This document shows, in pieces, positions 8,625 through 17,684 of a DNA stretch of 64,000 nucleotides. This stretch comes from Erythrobacter sp. SD-21. Its GTDB lineage: Bacteria; Pseudomonadota; Alphaproteobacteria; Sphingomonadales; Sphingomonadaceae. How positions within the stretch are numbered: position 1 is the stretch's first letter; each line of letters begins with the position of its first letter. Where the stretch lies: the NCBI RefSeq assembly GCF_000181515.1, contig NZ_ABCG01000003.1, positions 186,001 through 250,000 on the forward strand, given 5' to 3'. The notes under the pieces are model-generated. The model was given only the letters and a program-made list of their open reading frames with translations. It had not been told where the DNA came from and did not search any database. The position numbers and the translations under genes were made by a program.

Positions 8625-8815
8625 CAGCTGTCGTCCGCAGTCTCGGGCAGGTCGGAGCGATCGGTCGACGCCATTTCGTCGAGCTCGTCCTCGCTCATGG
8701 ATTCGTACATCTGGAGGGACGCGCCCTGGAGATCGGCCTTGTCGGTTTCGCCGCGCTTGGCCGACAGGGCCGCTCCGGCAGCCCTCTGCTGCGCCTTGCT
8801 CGATGCTTTCGGCAT
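8624..8815 (-). CDS. DUF3008 small protein
   Basis: The protein has 63 residues. The opening KASSKAQQRAAGAALSAKRG and the MYESMSEDELDEMAST segment are diagnostic of DUF3008. The protein is highly charged and probably partly disordered. Genes of this kind often lie near stress-response genes. It is coupled to the DUF2945 gene upstream (shared base at 8815) and to DUF1810 downstream. Confidence 0.88.
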   Translation of the reverse strand: MPKASSKAQQRAAGAALSAKRGETDKADLQGASLQMYESMSEDELDEMASTDRSDLPETADDS

Positions 8816-9048
8816 CAGTCCTTGTCCCAGGCCGACAGTTCGCTCCCGCGCTTGAGAACCTCGTCCCCGTCTTCCTGCTGGATGAGGTAGGCGGGATTGT
8901 CCTCGTCACCGTCCTTGGTGACTTCGCTGCCCTGCAGCGTGCGGGTCACTTCGCGTTCGAACCGCTCCTTGATCTGGCCATGGCCTTCGCCATTACCCCA
9001 GTTCCATTTGACGTACTGGTCCGACTGGTAGCTGTTCGAATTGCTCAT
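8815..9048 (-). CDS. DUF2945 / HVA1 TUDOR-like protein
   Basis: The protein has 77 residues. The VKWNWGNGEGHGQIKERF segment followed by DEDNPAYLIQQEDGDEVLKRGSEL (split by short loops) is the DUF2945 pattern, predicted to form a small beta barrel of the Tudor type. The function is unknown. It is the first of three coupled small genes. Confidence 0.87.
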   Translation of the reverse strand: MSNSNSYQSDQYVKWNWGNGEGHGQIKERFEREVTRTLQGSEVTKDGDEDNPAYLIQQEDGDEVLKRGSELSAWDKD

Positions 9049-9072
9049 GCGACCTCTCCAAAAGTTCTGCGC

Positions 9073-9408
9073 TTAGTTTTCGATGACCTCGATGCCGTTT
9101 TCGGTCGTCGTCTGATCGCCTTCCCCGGCTGTGTCGCCGAGTTCGGTCTGCGTGCTGCCGACGTCGGCATCGGTGCCGATAATGCTGTCGGTGCCGTCGC
9201 CATCATCTTCGGTGGAGCGGATCTCGCCACTCACCGTGGCTTCTTCCTCGATATCGCCTTGCGTCAATGCGCCGGTGATCCAGGTGACGGATAGGAGAAG
9301 TATCACCAGAAGCGTACCCCCGAGCAGGACCCAGCGCACGACGCCCTCTTTCGAGCCGCCGCTGGCTTCCGTATCGGTTACGTGAATTTCGTCGCCTTCC
9401 TTGTGCAC
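9073..9408 (-). CDS. Hypothetical single-pass membrane protein
   Basis: The protein has 111 residues. Residues 23-45 form one hydrophobic helix (VVRWVLLGGTLLVILLLSV). It is preceded by a short polar N-terminus and followed by a very acidic, Asp/Glu/Thr-rich tail with low complexity. I do not recognise a family. It lies 24 bases upstream of the DUF2945 gene on the same strand and may be part of that unit. Confidence 0.65.
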   Translation of the reverse strand: MHKEGDEIHVTDTEASGGSKEGVVRWVLLGGTLLVILLLSVTWITGALTQGDIEEEATVSGEIRSTEDDGDGTDSIIGTDADVGSTQTELGDTAGEGDQTTTENGIEVIEN

Positions 9409-9500
9409 GCATCATACTCCCTGTTATCGCGATCCCGCGGGTTTCAGGCAGTTCTACGGTCAGGCTTGGCGAATGTTCCCCTCGCGCGGGGCGGGCGCAA

Positions 9501-10325
9501 TCAATCGCGGAGGAGGTCGTTGATCCCGGTCTTCTCGCGCGTTTGGGCGTCCACCGTCTTCACGATCACCGCGCAGGCAAGGCCGGGGCCGCCATCCTTG
9601 CCGGGCAGCGTGCCAGGCACGACGACCGAATAGGGCGGCAAGTGGCCGCGGATCACTTCGCCGGTTTCGCGATAGACGATCTTGGTCGACTGGGTGATGA
9701 AGACGCCCATCGAGACGACGCAGCCTTCGCCGACGATGACGCCTTCGACGAGTTCCGAACGCGCGCCGATGAAGCAATTGTCGCCAATGATAGTCGGATT
9801 GGCTTGCATGGGTTCGAGCACGCCGCCGATGCCTGCGCCTGCGGAAATATGGCAATTTTCGCCGATCTGGGCGCAGGAGCCAATGCTGGCCCAAGTGTCG
9901 ACCATGGTGCCCTTGCCGACATAGGCGCCAATGTTGACGAAGCTGGGCATCAGCACACAGCCGGGCGCGATATAGGCGCCTTCGCGGGCGACAGCGCCCG
10001 GAACGACGCGAAACCCGGCTTCGCGGAAGCGGGCATCGTCCCATCCAGCGAACTTGCTTGGCACTTTGTCGAAGGCGGGATGGCCGGCGCTGCCGCCTTC
10101 CATCACGCGGTTGTCGTTGAGGCGGAAAGAGAGCAACACGGCCTTTTTGAGCCACTGGTTGACGGTCCAGGCACCCTTGCCATCGGGCTCGGCGACCCGG
10201 CCCGTGCCGCTGTCGAGCATCTCGAGTGCAGCGTCGACCGCCTCGCGCACGTCGCTCGATTGCGGCGTGACATTGGCGCGGTCTTCCCACGCGGCTTCGA
10301 TGCGGGTTTCGAGGTCGGCACTCAT
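9501..10325 (-). CDS. dapD: 2,3,4,5-tetrahydropyridine-2,6-dicarboxylate N-succinyltransferase
   Basis: The protein has 274 residues, the normal DapD length. It has the N-terminal helical domain and then left-handed beta-helix hexapeptide repeats ([54 protein letters not shown]). DapD transfers a succinyl group from succinyl-CoA in the succinylase branch of lysine and meso-diaminopimelate synthesis, and acts as a cytoplasmic trimer. A GGAG ribosome-binding site seven bases before the ATG supports the start. Confidence 0.97.
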   Translation of the reverse strand: MSADLETRIEAAWEDRANVTPQSSDVREAVDAALEMLDSGTGRVAEPDGKGAWTVNQWLKKAVLLSFRLNDNRVMEGGSAGHPAFDKVPSKFAGWDDARFREAGFRVVPGAVAREGAYIAPGCVLMPSFVNIGAYVGKGTMVDTWASIGSCAQIGENCHISAGAGIGGVLEPMQANPTIIGDNCFIGARSELVEGVIVGEGCVVSMGVFITQSTKIVYRETGEVIRGHLPPYSVVVPGTLPGKDGGPGLACAVIVKTVDAQTREKTGINDLLRD

Positions 10326-10373
10326 GCAAAATCTCCGTTGGTGTGCGGAGAGCGCGTTAGCAGCGTGGGCGCG

Positions 10374-11459
10374 CTAGTCCATCCCTGCGGCGAGCGCGAA
10401 TTCATAAGCGCGGTCCACCAGCGGGCCGACGCGTTCGCTCATCGCCTTTGCGTGGGCGCTGGACGCGGTGCCGTCGATCACGCGTTTCTTGATACCCTGC
10501 ATGATCCCTGCAAGCCGGAAAAGGTTGTAGGCGAAATACCAGTCCATCGGCGGCACCGGATAGCCGGTGCGCGCGACATAGCGTTCTACCGCTTCGTCCT
10601 GCGAGGGAATGCCCAGCTCCCCCAGATCAAGGCCCAATAGACCTGCTCTGCCATCATGGGGATTATGCCAGTTGAGCATGAGATAACTGAAGTCGGCAAT
10701 GGGATCGCCCAGAGTCGACAGCTCCCAGTCGAGTACGGCGAGGACCTTGTTCGCGTCCTTCTCGAAGATGAGGTTGTCGAGCCGGTAGTCGCCATGGACC
10801 ACGCTGCTTTCGTGCTGCGGGGGAATGGTCTGCGGCAGCCATTCGATCAGCCGCTCCATCTTCTCCATGTGCTCGGTTTCGGACAGCTTGTACTGCTTCG
10901 ACCAGCGGGCGATCTGACGCGCGCAATAATCGGTTGGCTTGCCATAATCGCCGAGACCGATTTCGTCCGGCTTGCGCAGGTGCAGCTCGGCCATGGTGTC
11001 GATCATGGCGTTATAGATTTCGCGGCGCTCTTGCGGAGTGTTGTTGGGCAGGGCACCGTTCCACAGGCTCCGCCCGTCGGCGAGGCCCATGACGAAGAAC
11101 TTGCTGCCGATCACCTCGGGGTCTTCACAGAGACCATAGGTCTTGGGCACGGGGAAACCGGTCGGCCCCAGCGCGGACATGGCAGCATATTCGCGGTCCA
11201 CCGCATGGGCGCTCGGCAGCAGCTTGCCGAAGGGCTGGCGCCGCAGAACGTAGGAGCGCCCCGGCGTGTCGATGCGATAGGTCGGGTTCGACTGGCCGCC
11301 CTTGAACTTCGAATAGGAAATCGGGCCTTCGAAACCTTCGACATTGGCCTCGAACCACGCGGTCAGCGCGCCCAAGTCCATCTGGTCGCGCTCGGGCACT
11401 TCGATGGTGCCGACCATTTCCTTGTCGAAATCGATCTCGGGCATGCCAGTCTCTGCCAT
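10374..11459 (-). CDS. APH-type phosphotransferase (ACAD10/11- or LvaA-like kinase)
   Basis: The protein has 361 residues. It shows the aminoglycoside-phosphotransferase fold: a glycine-rich segment FKGGQSNPTY, the kinase lysine in YVLRRQPFG, the catalytic loop VVHGDYRLDNLIF and the metal-binding AVLDWELSTLGDP. This subgroup is the one fused to acyl-CoA dehydrogenases in ACAD10/11 and, in Pseudomonas, acts as the 4-hydroxyacyl-CoA kinase LvaA. Its ATG overlaps the stop of the alcohol dehydrogenase gene, and an acyl-CoA dehydrogenase lies one gene further up, which supports the same pathway here. The substrate is inferred. Confidence 0.88.
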   Translation of the reverse strand: MAETGMPEIDFDKEMVGTIEVPERDQMDLGALTAWFEANVEGFEGPISYSKFKGGQSNPTYRIDTPGRSYVLRRQPFGKLLPSAHAVDREYAAMSALGPTGFPVPKTYGLCEDPEVIGSKFFVMGLADGRSLWNGALPNNTPQERREIYNAMIDTMAELHLRKPDEIGLGDYGKPTDYCARQIARWSKQYKLSETEHMEKMERLIEWLPQTIPPQHESSVVHGDYRLDNLIFEKDANKVLAVLDWELSTLGDPIADFSYLMLNWHNPHDGRAGLLGLDLGELGIPSQDEAVERYVARTGYPVPPMDWYFAYNLFRLAGIMQGIKKRVIDGTASSAHAKAMSERVGPLVDRAYEFALAAGMD

Positions 11460-12547
11460 CAGTCGAACACCACCACGCTTCGGGCGGACGTGCCCTGTTT
11501 CATCTTTTCGAAGCCTTCGTTGATCTTCTCGAGCGGAATGCGCTCGGCGATGATCGTGTCGAGATCGAGCAGGCCGCGCAGGTAGAAATCGACGAGCCGC
11601 GGCAGGTCGACGGGGAAATGGTTCATCCCCATGATCGCCCCCTGCAGCTTCTTACCCGAAAGGAGGTCCATCGCGCCGAGGCCCACCTTGCAGTCCAGCG
11701 GCATCATGCCGAGGATGGTCGCGGTGCCGCCGCGGCGGAGGATTTTCACGGCCAGGTCCGCCGAAGCCTGACGGCCGACCGCCTCGATTGCATGGTGCAC
11801 GCCGCCGCCGGAGATCTTCATCACCTGTTCGACGGCGTCATCGGCCATGGCGTCGACCGTGTGGGTGGCGCCGAGCGTTTCGGCGAGCGCGCGCTTTTCG
11901 GGGATCGGATCGATCGCGATGACCTTGCCCGCACCGGTAATCTTGGCCGCGTTGATCGCGGCCAGCCCGACCCCGCCGCAGCCGACCACGGCAACGGCTT
12001 CGCCCGGGACGACCGAGCAGGCGTTGAAGATCGCGCCCGCGCCCGTCGTCACGGCGCAGCCGATCACGGCGGCCCGGTCGAGCGGCATGTCCTTGTCGAT
12101 GGCGACACAGGCGTGCTCGTGGATGAGCATCTGTTCGCAGAAGGACGACAGGTTGAGCATCTGGGCGACCGGTGCGCTGCCGTCCGCGCGCATGATCCGC
12201 GGCGCGGCGGTCTGCGGGCGGCGGGTGTCCGCCCCCATGCACAGGGCCATGCGGCCGGTGACGCAGAATTCGCAGTGACCGCAAAAGGCGGAGAGGCAGG
12301 TGACCACGTGATCGCCCGGTTTCACCGTCTTTACCTCGCTGCCCACCGCCCGGATCACGCCTGCGGCCTCGTGGCCGGGAATGGCGGGCAGGGGATGCGG
12401 GTAGGCGCCGTCGATGAAGTGAAGGTCCGAATGGCACAGACCGCAGGCCTTGGTGTCGATCAGGACTTCGTGAGGGGCCGGATCGGCGAGTTCGACCTCG
12501 CCGATGGTGAGGCCGCCGACCTGCTCAAGTATCGCTGCCTTGGCCAT
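11459..12547 (-). CDS. Zinc-dependent alcohol dehydrogenase (MDR family)
   Basis: The start is the ATG at 12547, overlapping the stop of the upstream acyl-CoA dehydrogenase (TGATG); the longer frame continues into that gene only as a shadow. The protein has 362 residues. It carries the catalytic zinc site (CGLCHSDLHF, GHEAAG), a structural-zinc Cys cluster (CLSAFCGHCEFC ... C) and the NAD-binding VVGCGGVGLAAINAAK. The family is class III/Rv-type ADH with mycothiol- or glutathione-independent activity. Its place between the dehydrogenase and the kinase suggests that it oxidises or reduces a hydroxyacyl intermediate. Confidence 0.92.
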   Translation of the reverse strand: MAKAAILEQVGGLTIGEVELADPAPHEVLIDTKACGLCHSDLHFIDGAYPHPLPAIPGHEAAGVIRAVGSEVKTVKPGDHVVTCLSAFCGHCEFCVTGRMALCMGADTRRPQTAAPRIMRADGSAPVAQMLNLSSFCEQMLIHEHACVAIDKDMPLDRAAVIGCAVTTGAGAIFNACSVVPGEAVAVVGCGGVGLAAINAAKITGAGKVIAIDPIPEKRALAETLGATHTVDAMADDAVEQVMKISGGGVHHAIEAVGRQASADLAVKILRRGGTATILGMMPLDCKVGLGAMDLLSGKKLQGAIMGMNHFPVDLPRLVDFYLRGLLDLDTIIAERIPLEKINEGFEKMKQGTSARSVVVFD

Positions 12548-13899
12548 CAGCGCGTGGCCCCCACGTCGCCGCTGCTCATCCCGGCCGAAGCCGCCGCGCT
12601 GCCAGCGCTGGCCGACTGGGCGTTGCCGCCGCGAAGCGCGTTTGAGGACGGCCCTTCCTTGGGCATGTGCTTGGCAAATTCCATCCGCGCGATCGAGCGG
12701 GCATGGACCTCGTCCGGCCCATCCGCCAGGCGCAGGGTGCGCTGGTGGGCATAGGCGTTGGCTAGCCCGTAATCGTTCGAGACGCCGCCACCGCCATGGG
12801 CCTGGATCGCATCGTCGATGATCTTCAGAGCCATGTTGGGCGCCTGCACCTTGATCATCGCGATTTCCTGCTTGGCGCTCTTGTTGCCGACCTTGTCCAT
12901 CATGTCGGCGGCCTTGAGGCACAGGAGGCGGGTCATGTCGATATCGATCCGGGCGCGCGCCACACGCTCTTCCCAGACCGAGTGCTTGTAGATGGGCTTG
13001 CCGAAGGCTTCGCGTTCCTGCAGGCGGCTGCACATCTTGGAAAGCGCTTCCTCGGCCACGCCGATAGTGCGCATGCAGTGGTGGATACGACCCGGGCCGA
13101 GGCGCCCTTGCGCGATCTCGAAGCCGCGGCCTTCGCCCAGCAGCATGTTGGTGACCGGTACGCGGACATCGGTCAGCTCGACTTCCATGTGACCGTGTGG
13201 CGCGTCGTCATATCCGAAGACGGGGAGGTGGCGCAGGACCTTCACGCCCTTGGCGTCCATCGGCATAAGGATCATCGACTGCTGCGCATGGCGGCCGGCC
13301 GAAAAATCGGTCTTGCCCATGACGATCGCAACCTTGCAGCGCGGATCGCCCACGCCCGAAGACCACCACTTGCGGCCATTGATCACATATTCGTCGCCGT
13401 CACGCTCGATGCGTGTCTCGATGTTGGTCGCGTCCGACGAGGCGGTGAAAGGCTCGGTCATCAGGAAGGCCGAACGGATCTCGCCGTTCATCAGCGGGGT
13501 CAGCCATTCGTCCTTCTGTTCGCGCGTGCCGTAGCGATGGAAGACCTCCATGTTGCCGGTGTCGGGCGCGGAGCAGTTGAAGACTTCGGAGGCAAAGCCG
13601 ATGCGGCCCATTTCCTCGGCGCAAAGCGCGTATTCGAGATTGGTGAGGCCGGGGCCTTCGAAATCATAGCTCTCGTCGACATGGTGGTGGCCGTCGTTGC
13701 GCGGCGGCATGAATAGATTCCAGATGCCCTGGCCCTTGGCTTTGGCCTTCAGGTCCTCGACCACCTGGATGACCTTCCAGCGTTCGCCTTCGGCGTCCTG
13801 CTCTTTGTAGGTGGGGACCGCGGGGCGGACATGGTCCTCGATGAAGTTCTTCACCCGGTCGCGCCAGTAGACTTGCCGTTCGGTGGGTTCGAAATCCAT
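12547..13899 (-). CDS. Acyl-CoA dehydrogenase, ACAD10/11-like
   Basis: I chose the ATG at 13899, which has an AGAGGAC ribosome-binding site; an upstream ATG at 13965 adds 22 unconserved residues. The protein has 450 residues. ACAD features include [12 protein letters not shown], a flavin-contact region [35 protein letters not shown] and ADGPDEVH near the end. The ADGPDEVH form rather than EGT is typical of the ACAD10/11 branch. The last 35 residues are a Gly/Ala/Ser-rich tail. It is the first gene of the coupled dehydrogenase-ADH-kinase operon. Confidence 0.93.
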   Translation of the reverse strand: MDFEPTERQVYWRDRVKNFIEDHVRPAVPTYKEQDAEGERWKVIQVVEDLKAKAKGQGIWNLFMPPRNDGHHHVDESYDFEGPGLTNLEYALCAEEMGRIGFASEVFNCSAPDTGNMEVFHRYGTREQKDEWLTPLMNGEIRSAFLMTEPFTASSDATNIETRIERDGDEYVINGRKWWSSGVGDPRCKVAIVMGKTDFSAGRHAQQSMILMPMDAKGVKVLRHLPVFGYDDAPHGHMEVELTDVRVPVTNMLLGEGRGFEIAQGRLGPGRIHHCMRTIGVAEEALSKMCSRLQEREAFGKPIYKHSVWEERVARARIDIDMTRLLCLKAADMMDKVGNKSAKQEIAMIKVQAPNMALKIIDDAIQAHGGGGVSNDYGLANAYAHQRTLRLADGPDEVHARSIARMEFAKHMPKEGPSSNALRGGNAQSASAGSAAASAGMSSGDVGATR

Positions 13900-13986
13900 G
13901 GGTATGTCCTCTCTCTTATAATCCGTTTCGGCTTGAAACTGGCATAGGGCGACGCCTCGCGCCAAGCCATTTTTCGCAAGAAATTG

Positions 13987-15480
13987 TCAGGGCACGATGG
14001 TCCCTGCGTCAACATCCCCGCGTGCCGCAGCGTCAATTGCGATTGCGCGGCGCTCAGCCAGGGTCTGCAATCGGGCCTCGTGCTCCTCGCGGCTGATCGG
14101 GAATCGGCCGAGCCAGTAGGCCGCCACGACTGCAAGCAGGATTCCGGCGCAGCCGTAATAGATGATCATGTCGGTCAGGACTCCCTGCTCGACATTGCCT
14201 GCCCGCGCTCCATCAGGCAGCTGCGCCGCGGCCACGATCTGACCGGTGGTGAAAATGCCGAGGCCTGTCGCGCACTTCTGGATCAGCCAGTTGCCGGAAT
14301 AAAAGGCCCCTTCGGCGCGCCGATGCGTGCGCTCCTCGAACGCCTCCACGATCTCCGCAATCATGGACGTCGCCGAAATCATCATGATTACGCCGAACAT
14401 GTTGGCGAACAGCAAGGTAGCGAGAAAGGCGAAGGAGGACGCCGGCGTGCCGACCTCGGGCCACAAGCCGGCAAGCAGCAGCAGGTAGGGGGCAAGCGCG
14501 AGGACGATGCTGCAATAGGCGCCGATCGCCGCGCTTTTCGCCTTGCCGTAGGTTCGGTGCATCTGTCCGACCACCAAGAACATCAGCACGACCGACAGGA
14601 ACAGGGTGAGGGCATAACCGAGCAGGCCCGTCAGCCATTCGGGTCCGCCCTCGATCAGCGGCTGGTCCAGCTGCCACACGAAGACGTTGAGGTAGTTGGA
14701 GATCGAGAAAGTCATCCCCTGGTTGACGTAGGCCGCCAGCGCACCGGCCGCGAAGATCAGGAAGCTTTTCTCCGAGAAGGCGTCGAAGATTTCGTCGAAG
14801 GCGCCGCGCAGCGAGAATGGGGCAGGGCGACGTTCGGGCCAGTGGGCGACAAGGCGGTGCTGGCCCAGCGCCGAACCCACTACCGAAAGCACCATCAGCG
14901 CAGCGCCAAATACGGCGAAGCCCAGATAGCCTTCCTGCTCTAGCAACCCGTCGGGGCCGGACATGAAGACCGTGTAGGCAAGGATCATCATTACGATGCC
15001 GCCCAGCCATCCCGAAAGGAAGCGGTAGCGGAACAGTGTGGTGCGATCGTCGTAATCCTGCGTGATTTCGGGCACGAGGCTGATCGAAGGCACCTCGCAG
15101 GCCGACAGCAGGATGCGCACGCCTACGGCGATAACGATCAGGCCGAAGAAGCCCGGAGCCTCGCCTCCGGGCGGATGCCACAGGAGCACCCACATGACCG
15201 CGAGCGGCACCGGGGCGAGATAGAGCCACGGCAGCCGCCGCCCCCATCGTGTGTAAGTGCGGTCGGATAGATTGCCGATGATGGGATCGATGACCGCATC
15301 GACCAGCAGAGCGATCAGCAGAGCGAGGCTGACGAGCCGCGCGTCCATGCCGAGTACCTGATTGTAGAAGATCAGCAGGAAGAAGCTGAAGCCGAGGTCC
15401 TTCACCCCGAAGGCGACCGACCCGAAACCGTGGACGATCTTCAGCCGCTGGGACAGGGGACCTTTAACGAAAGCCATCAA
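13987..15480 (-). CDS. GPH/MFS-type sugar:cation symporter-like transporter
   Basis: The protein has 497 residues and about 12 predicted transmembrane helices. The first loop has the family signature DPIIGNLSDRTYTRWGRR, and the N-terminal VAFGVKDLGFSFF resembles the glycoside-pentoside-hexuronide symporters. The start overlaps the stop of the SDR gene upstream by four bases, so the transporter is probably coupled to a catabolic enzyme. The substrate cannot be told from sequence; in sphingomonads such carriers are often found beside acyl-CoA catabolic genes. Confidence 0.85.
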   Translation of the reverse strand: MMAFVKGPLSQRLKIVHGFGSVAFGVKDLGFSFFLLIFYNQVLGMDARLVSLALLIALLVDAVIDPIIGNLSDRTYTRWGRRLPWLYLAPVPLAVMWVLLWHPPGGEAPGFFGLIVIAVGVRILLSACEVPSISLVPEITQDYDDRTTLFRYRFLSGWLGGIVMMILAYTVFMSGPDGLLEQEGYLGFAVFGAALMVLSVVGSALGQHRLVAHWPERRPAPFSLRGAFDEIFDAFSEKSFLIFAAGALAAYVNQGMTFSISNYLNVFVWQLDQPLIEGGPEWLTGLLGYALTLFLSVVLMFLVVGQMHRTYGKAKSAAIGAYCSIVLALAPYLLLLAGLWPEVGTPASSFAFLATLLFANMFGVIMMISATSMIAEIVEAFEERTHRRAEGAFYSGNWLIQKCATGLGIFTTGQIVAAAQLPDGARAGNVEQGVLTDMIIYYGCAGILLAVVAAYWLGRFPISREEHEARLQTLAERRAIAIDAAARGDVDAGTIVP

Positions 15481-16328
15481 CCGCCGCTCTGGGCCTGTTT
15501 CTCCATCGCTTCAAGCGCCTCGAACATCGTCGGCGTGTCCGGGTCCCAGCTGTGGCGCGGGCCCAGCGTAATCCCGCCATCGACCAGCATGGATGCGCCA
15601 GTCATGAAGCTGGCCGCGTCGCTGGCGAGGAAGGCCACTGCCTCGGCAATGTCGCGCGGCTGGCCTCCGCGGGCGACGGGTTGCGCGTTGGAGGACATCT
15701 GCGCGATGACGGCCTTGGCGACGTGCACCATGTCCTCGGGCATATCCATCGAGGAGGTGAAGATGTTGGTGTTGATGAAGCCCGGCTGCACCGCGTTTAC
15801 GCGGATGCCGTGCCGTGCAAGATCGGTCGCCGCGCATTTGGTGAGGTGCAACACGCCCGCCTTGGCGACGGCGTAGGTGGTCGGCGAATAGCCCGGTCCC
15901 ACCGCAGCGACGCTGGAGACGTTGACGATGCTGGCGCCCTTGCGGCCCTTCATGTGGGGCACGGCGTAGCGGATGCCGAAGGCGACCGAGCGCAGCAGCA
16001 GGTCCATCGTGCGGTCCCAGTCCTCGGGCTCGACCTCGTCGATGGGCGCGCGCGTGCCGCCGGCCCCGGCGTTGTTGAAGACGGTATCGATCCCGCCGGT
16101 CTCGGCCGCAGCTCCGTCCATCAGCTGGCGGATGTCCTCGGGGCTGCAGACATCGCAATGGCGATAGCGCACCTCGCCCTCAGTCTCTTGTTCGAGCGTC
16201 TTGCCGCCCTCATCGTCGATGTCGGAGGCGTAGACCACCGCCCCTTCGCTGGCGAAAAGCTGCACGGCCTGCGCGCCGATGCCGGATGCCGCACCGGTAA
16301 TGATCACGGTCTTGCCGTCAAAACGCAT
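15477..16328 (-). CDS. Short-chain dehydrogenase/reductase
   Basis: The protein has 283 residues with classical SDR motifs: cofactor site TGAASGIG near the N-terminus, NNAGAGG, the catalytic serine in NVSSVAAV, and YAVAKAGV (Tyr and Lys). A C-terminal GASMLVDGG segment completes the fold. An Asp after the second beta strand (ASDIDDEG) predicts NAD rather than NADP. It is transcribed with the transporter and sits back to back with the acyl-CoA dehydrogenase pair. Confidence 0.93.
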   Translation of the reverse strand: MRFDGKTVIITGAASGIGAQAVQLFASEGAVVYASDIDDEGGKTLEQETEGEVRYRHCDVCSPEDIRQLMDGAAAETGGIDTVFNNAGAGGTRAPIDEVEPEDWDRTMDLLLRSVAFGIRYAVPHMKGRKGASIVNVSSVAAVGPGYSPTTYAVAKAGVLHLTKCAATDLARHGIRVNAVQPGFINTNIFTSSMDMPEDMVHVAKAVIAQMSSNAQPVARGGQPRDIAEAVAFLASDAASFMTGASMLVDGGITLGPRHSWDPDTPTMFEALEAMEKQAQSGG

Positions 16329-16499
16329 CGGTCTCTCTCCCGAAAATGCTGGGCTACAAGCTTAGGCGCGCCGCACCTTTCGTCAACGCAAACCGCCTGA
16401 CGCTACGGCATGGCGCTTCATCATGATCGCCCTTGCGGGAGCCTCGCGAATCACCCTAACGTAAACGTCAACCGAGGAGATCTGAGAGAGGAGTCGGTC

Positions 16500-17681
16500 A
16501 TGTCCGATCTGGAAAGCTTCCGCGCCGAAACGCGCGAATGGCTCGAAGCCAATTGCCCCCCCGAAATGCGCAAGCCTGTCCGTGACGAGGCCGATGTCTA
16601 CTGGGGCGGCCGCAACGCGACTTTCAAGAACGACGCGCAGAAGGCGTGGTTCGAAGTGTGCCGCGACAAGGGCTACACCGTCCCCGAATGGCCCAAGGAA
16701 TATGGCGGTGCCGGCCTTACGCCTGCCGAGGGCAAGGTGCTGCGGCAGGAAATGGCCCGCATCGGCGCGCGCCCGCCGTTGTCCAGCTTCGGCATCTGGA
16801 TGCTTGGCCCGGCGCTGCTGCACTTCGGCACGGAAGGGCAGAAGAAGCGCTTTCTCAGCGAGATCGCGGCTGGCGAAATCCGCTGGTGCCAGGGCTATTC
16901 GGAGCCGGGCAGCGGCTCGGACCTCGTCTCGATGCAAACCTTCGGCGAAGACAAGGGCGATCACTGGGTCGTAAACGGCCAGAAAATCTGGACCTCCTAC
17001 GCCGATGAAGCCGACTGGATCTTCTGCCTCGTGCGCACCGACAAGCAGAACAAGTACCAGGGCATCACCTTCATGCTGTTCGACATGGCGGGCAGCGGTG
17101 TTTCGACCAAGCCGATCAAGCTAATCAGCGGCAACAGCCCGTTCTGCGAAACCTTCTTCGACGATGTCGAGGTGCCCAAGTCCTATGGCGAGGATTGCCC
17201 CGGCTATGTGGGCGAAATCAACCGCGGCTGGGACGTCGCGAAATACCTCCTCGGTCACGAGCGCGAGATGATTTCGGGCGCTGGCGGCGGCGACCGCACG
17301 GCGGCCATCGGTGCGGCGCTCAAGCGCAACGCGGGCGAGATCGACCCCGTGCTGCGCGCCGAGCTTGCCCAGTTCGATGTGGACGCGCTGGCATATTCGG
17401 CCATGGGCGAAAAATTCCTCGACGAACTCAAGGTCGGCAAGGCGCATCCCGCCCAGCCGAACATGATGAAATACGCCGGGACCGAGCTCAACAAGCGCCG
17501 CCACGAACTGATGATGGCAGCCGGCGGCAGCCGCGCTCTGGAATGGGAGAGCGAGGAAACCGGCGGCGGCAAGGGCGCGCGCAACTGGCTGCGCACCAAG
17601 GCCAATTCGATCGAGGGCGGCACGAGCGAAGTCATGCTCAACGTCATCTCGAAACGTATCCTCGACCTGCCGGGAGCCTGA
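16500..17681 (+). CDS. Acyl-CoA dehydrogenase, catalytic subunit of an adjacent pair
   Basis: The ATG at 16500 has a GAGAGGAG ribosome-binding site. The protein has 393 residues with ACAD features: GYSEPGSGSDL, GQKIWTSYADEAD and, near the C-terminus, IEGGTSEVMLN. The Glu in this EGG/EGT motif aligns with the catalytic base of medium-chain ACADs. The next gene, three bases downstream, is a second ACAD without that motif. Such pairs form alpha2-beta2 enzymes in steroid side-chain degradation. The natural substrate is not known. Confidence 0.93.
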   Translation: MSDLESFRAETREWLEANCPPEMRKPVRDEADVYWGGRNATFKNDAQKAWFEVCRDKGYTVPEWPKEYGGAGLTPAEGKVLRQEMARIGARPPLSSFGIWMLGPALLHFGTEGQKKRFLSEIAAGEIRWCQGYSEPGSGSDLVSMQTFGEDKGDHWVVNGQKIWTSYADEADWIFCLVRTDKQNKYQGITFMLFDMAGSGVSTKPIKLISGNSPFCETFFDDVEVPKSYGEDCPGYVGEINRGWDVAKYLLGHEREMISGAGGGDRTAAIGAALKRNAGEIDPVLRAELAQFDVDALAYSAMGEKFLDELKVGKAHPAQPNMMKYAGTELNKRRHELMMAAGGSRALEWESEETGGGKGARNWLRTKANSIEGGTSEVMLNVISKRILDLPGA

Positions 17682-17684
17682 TCG

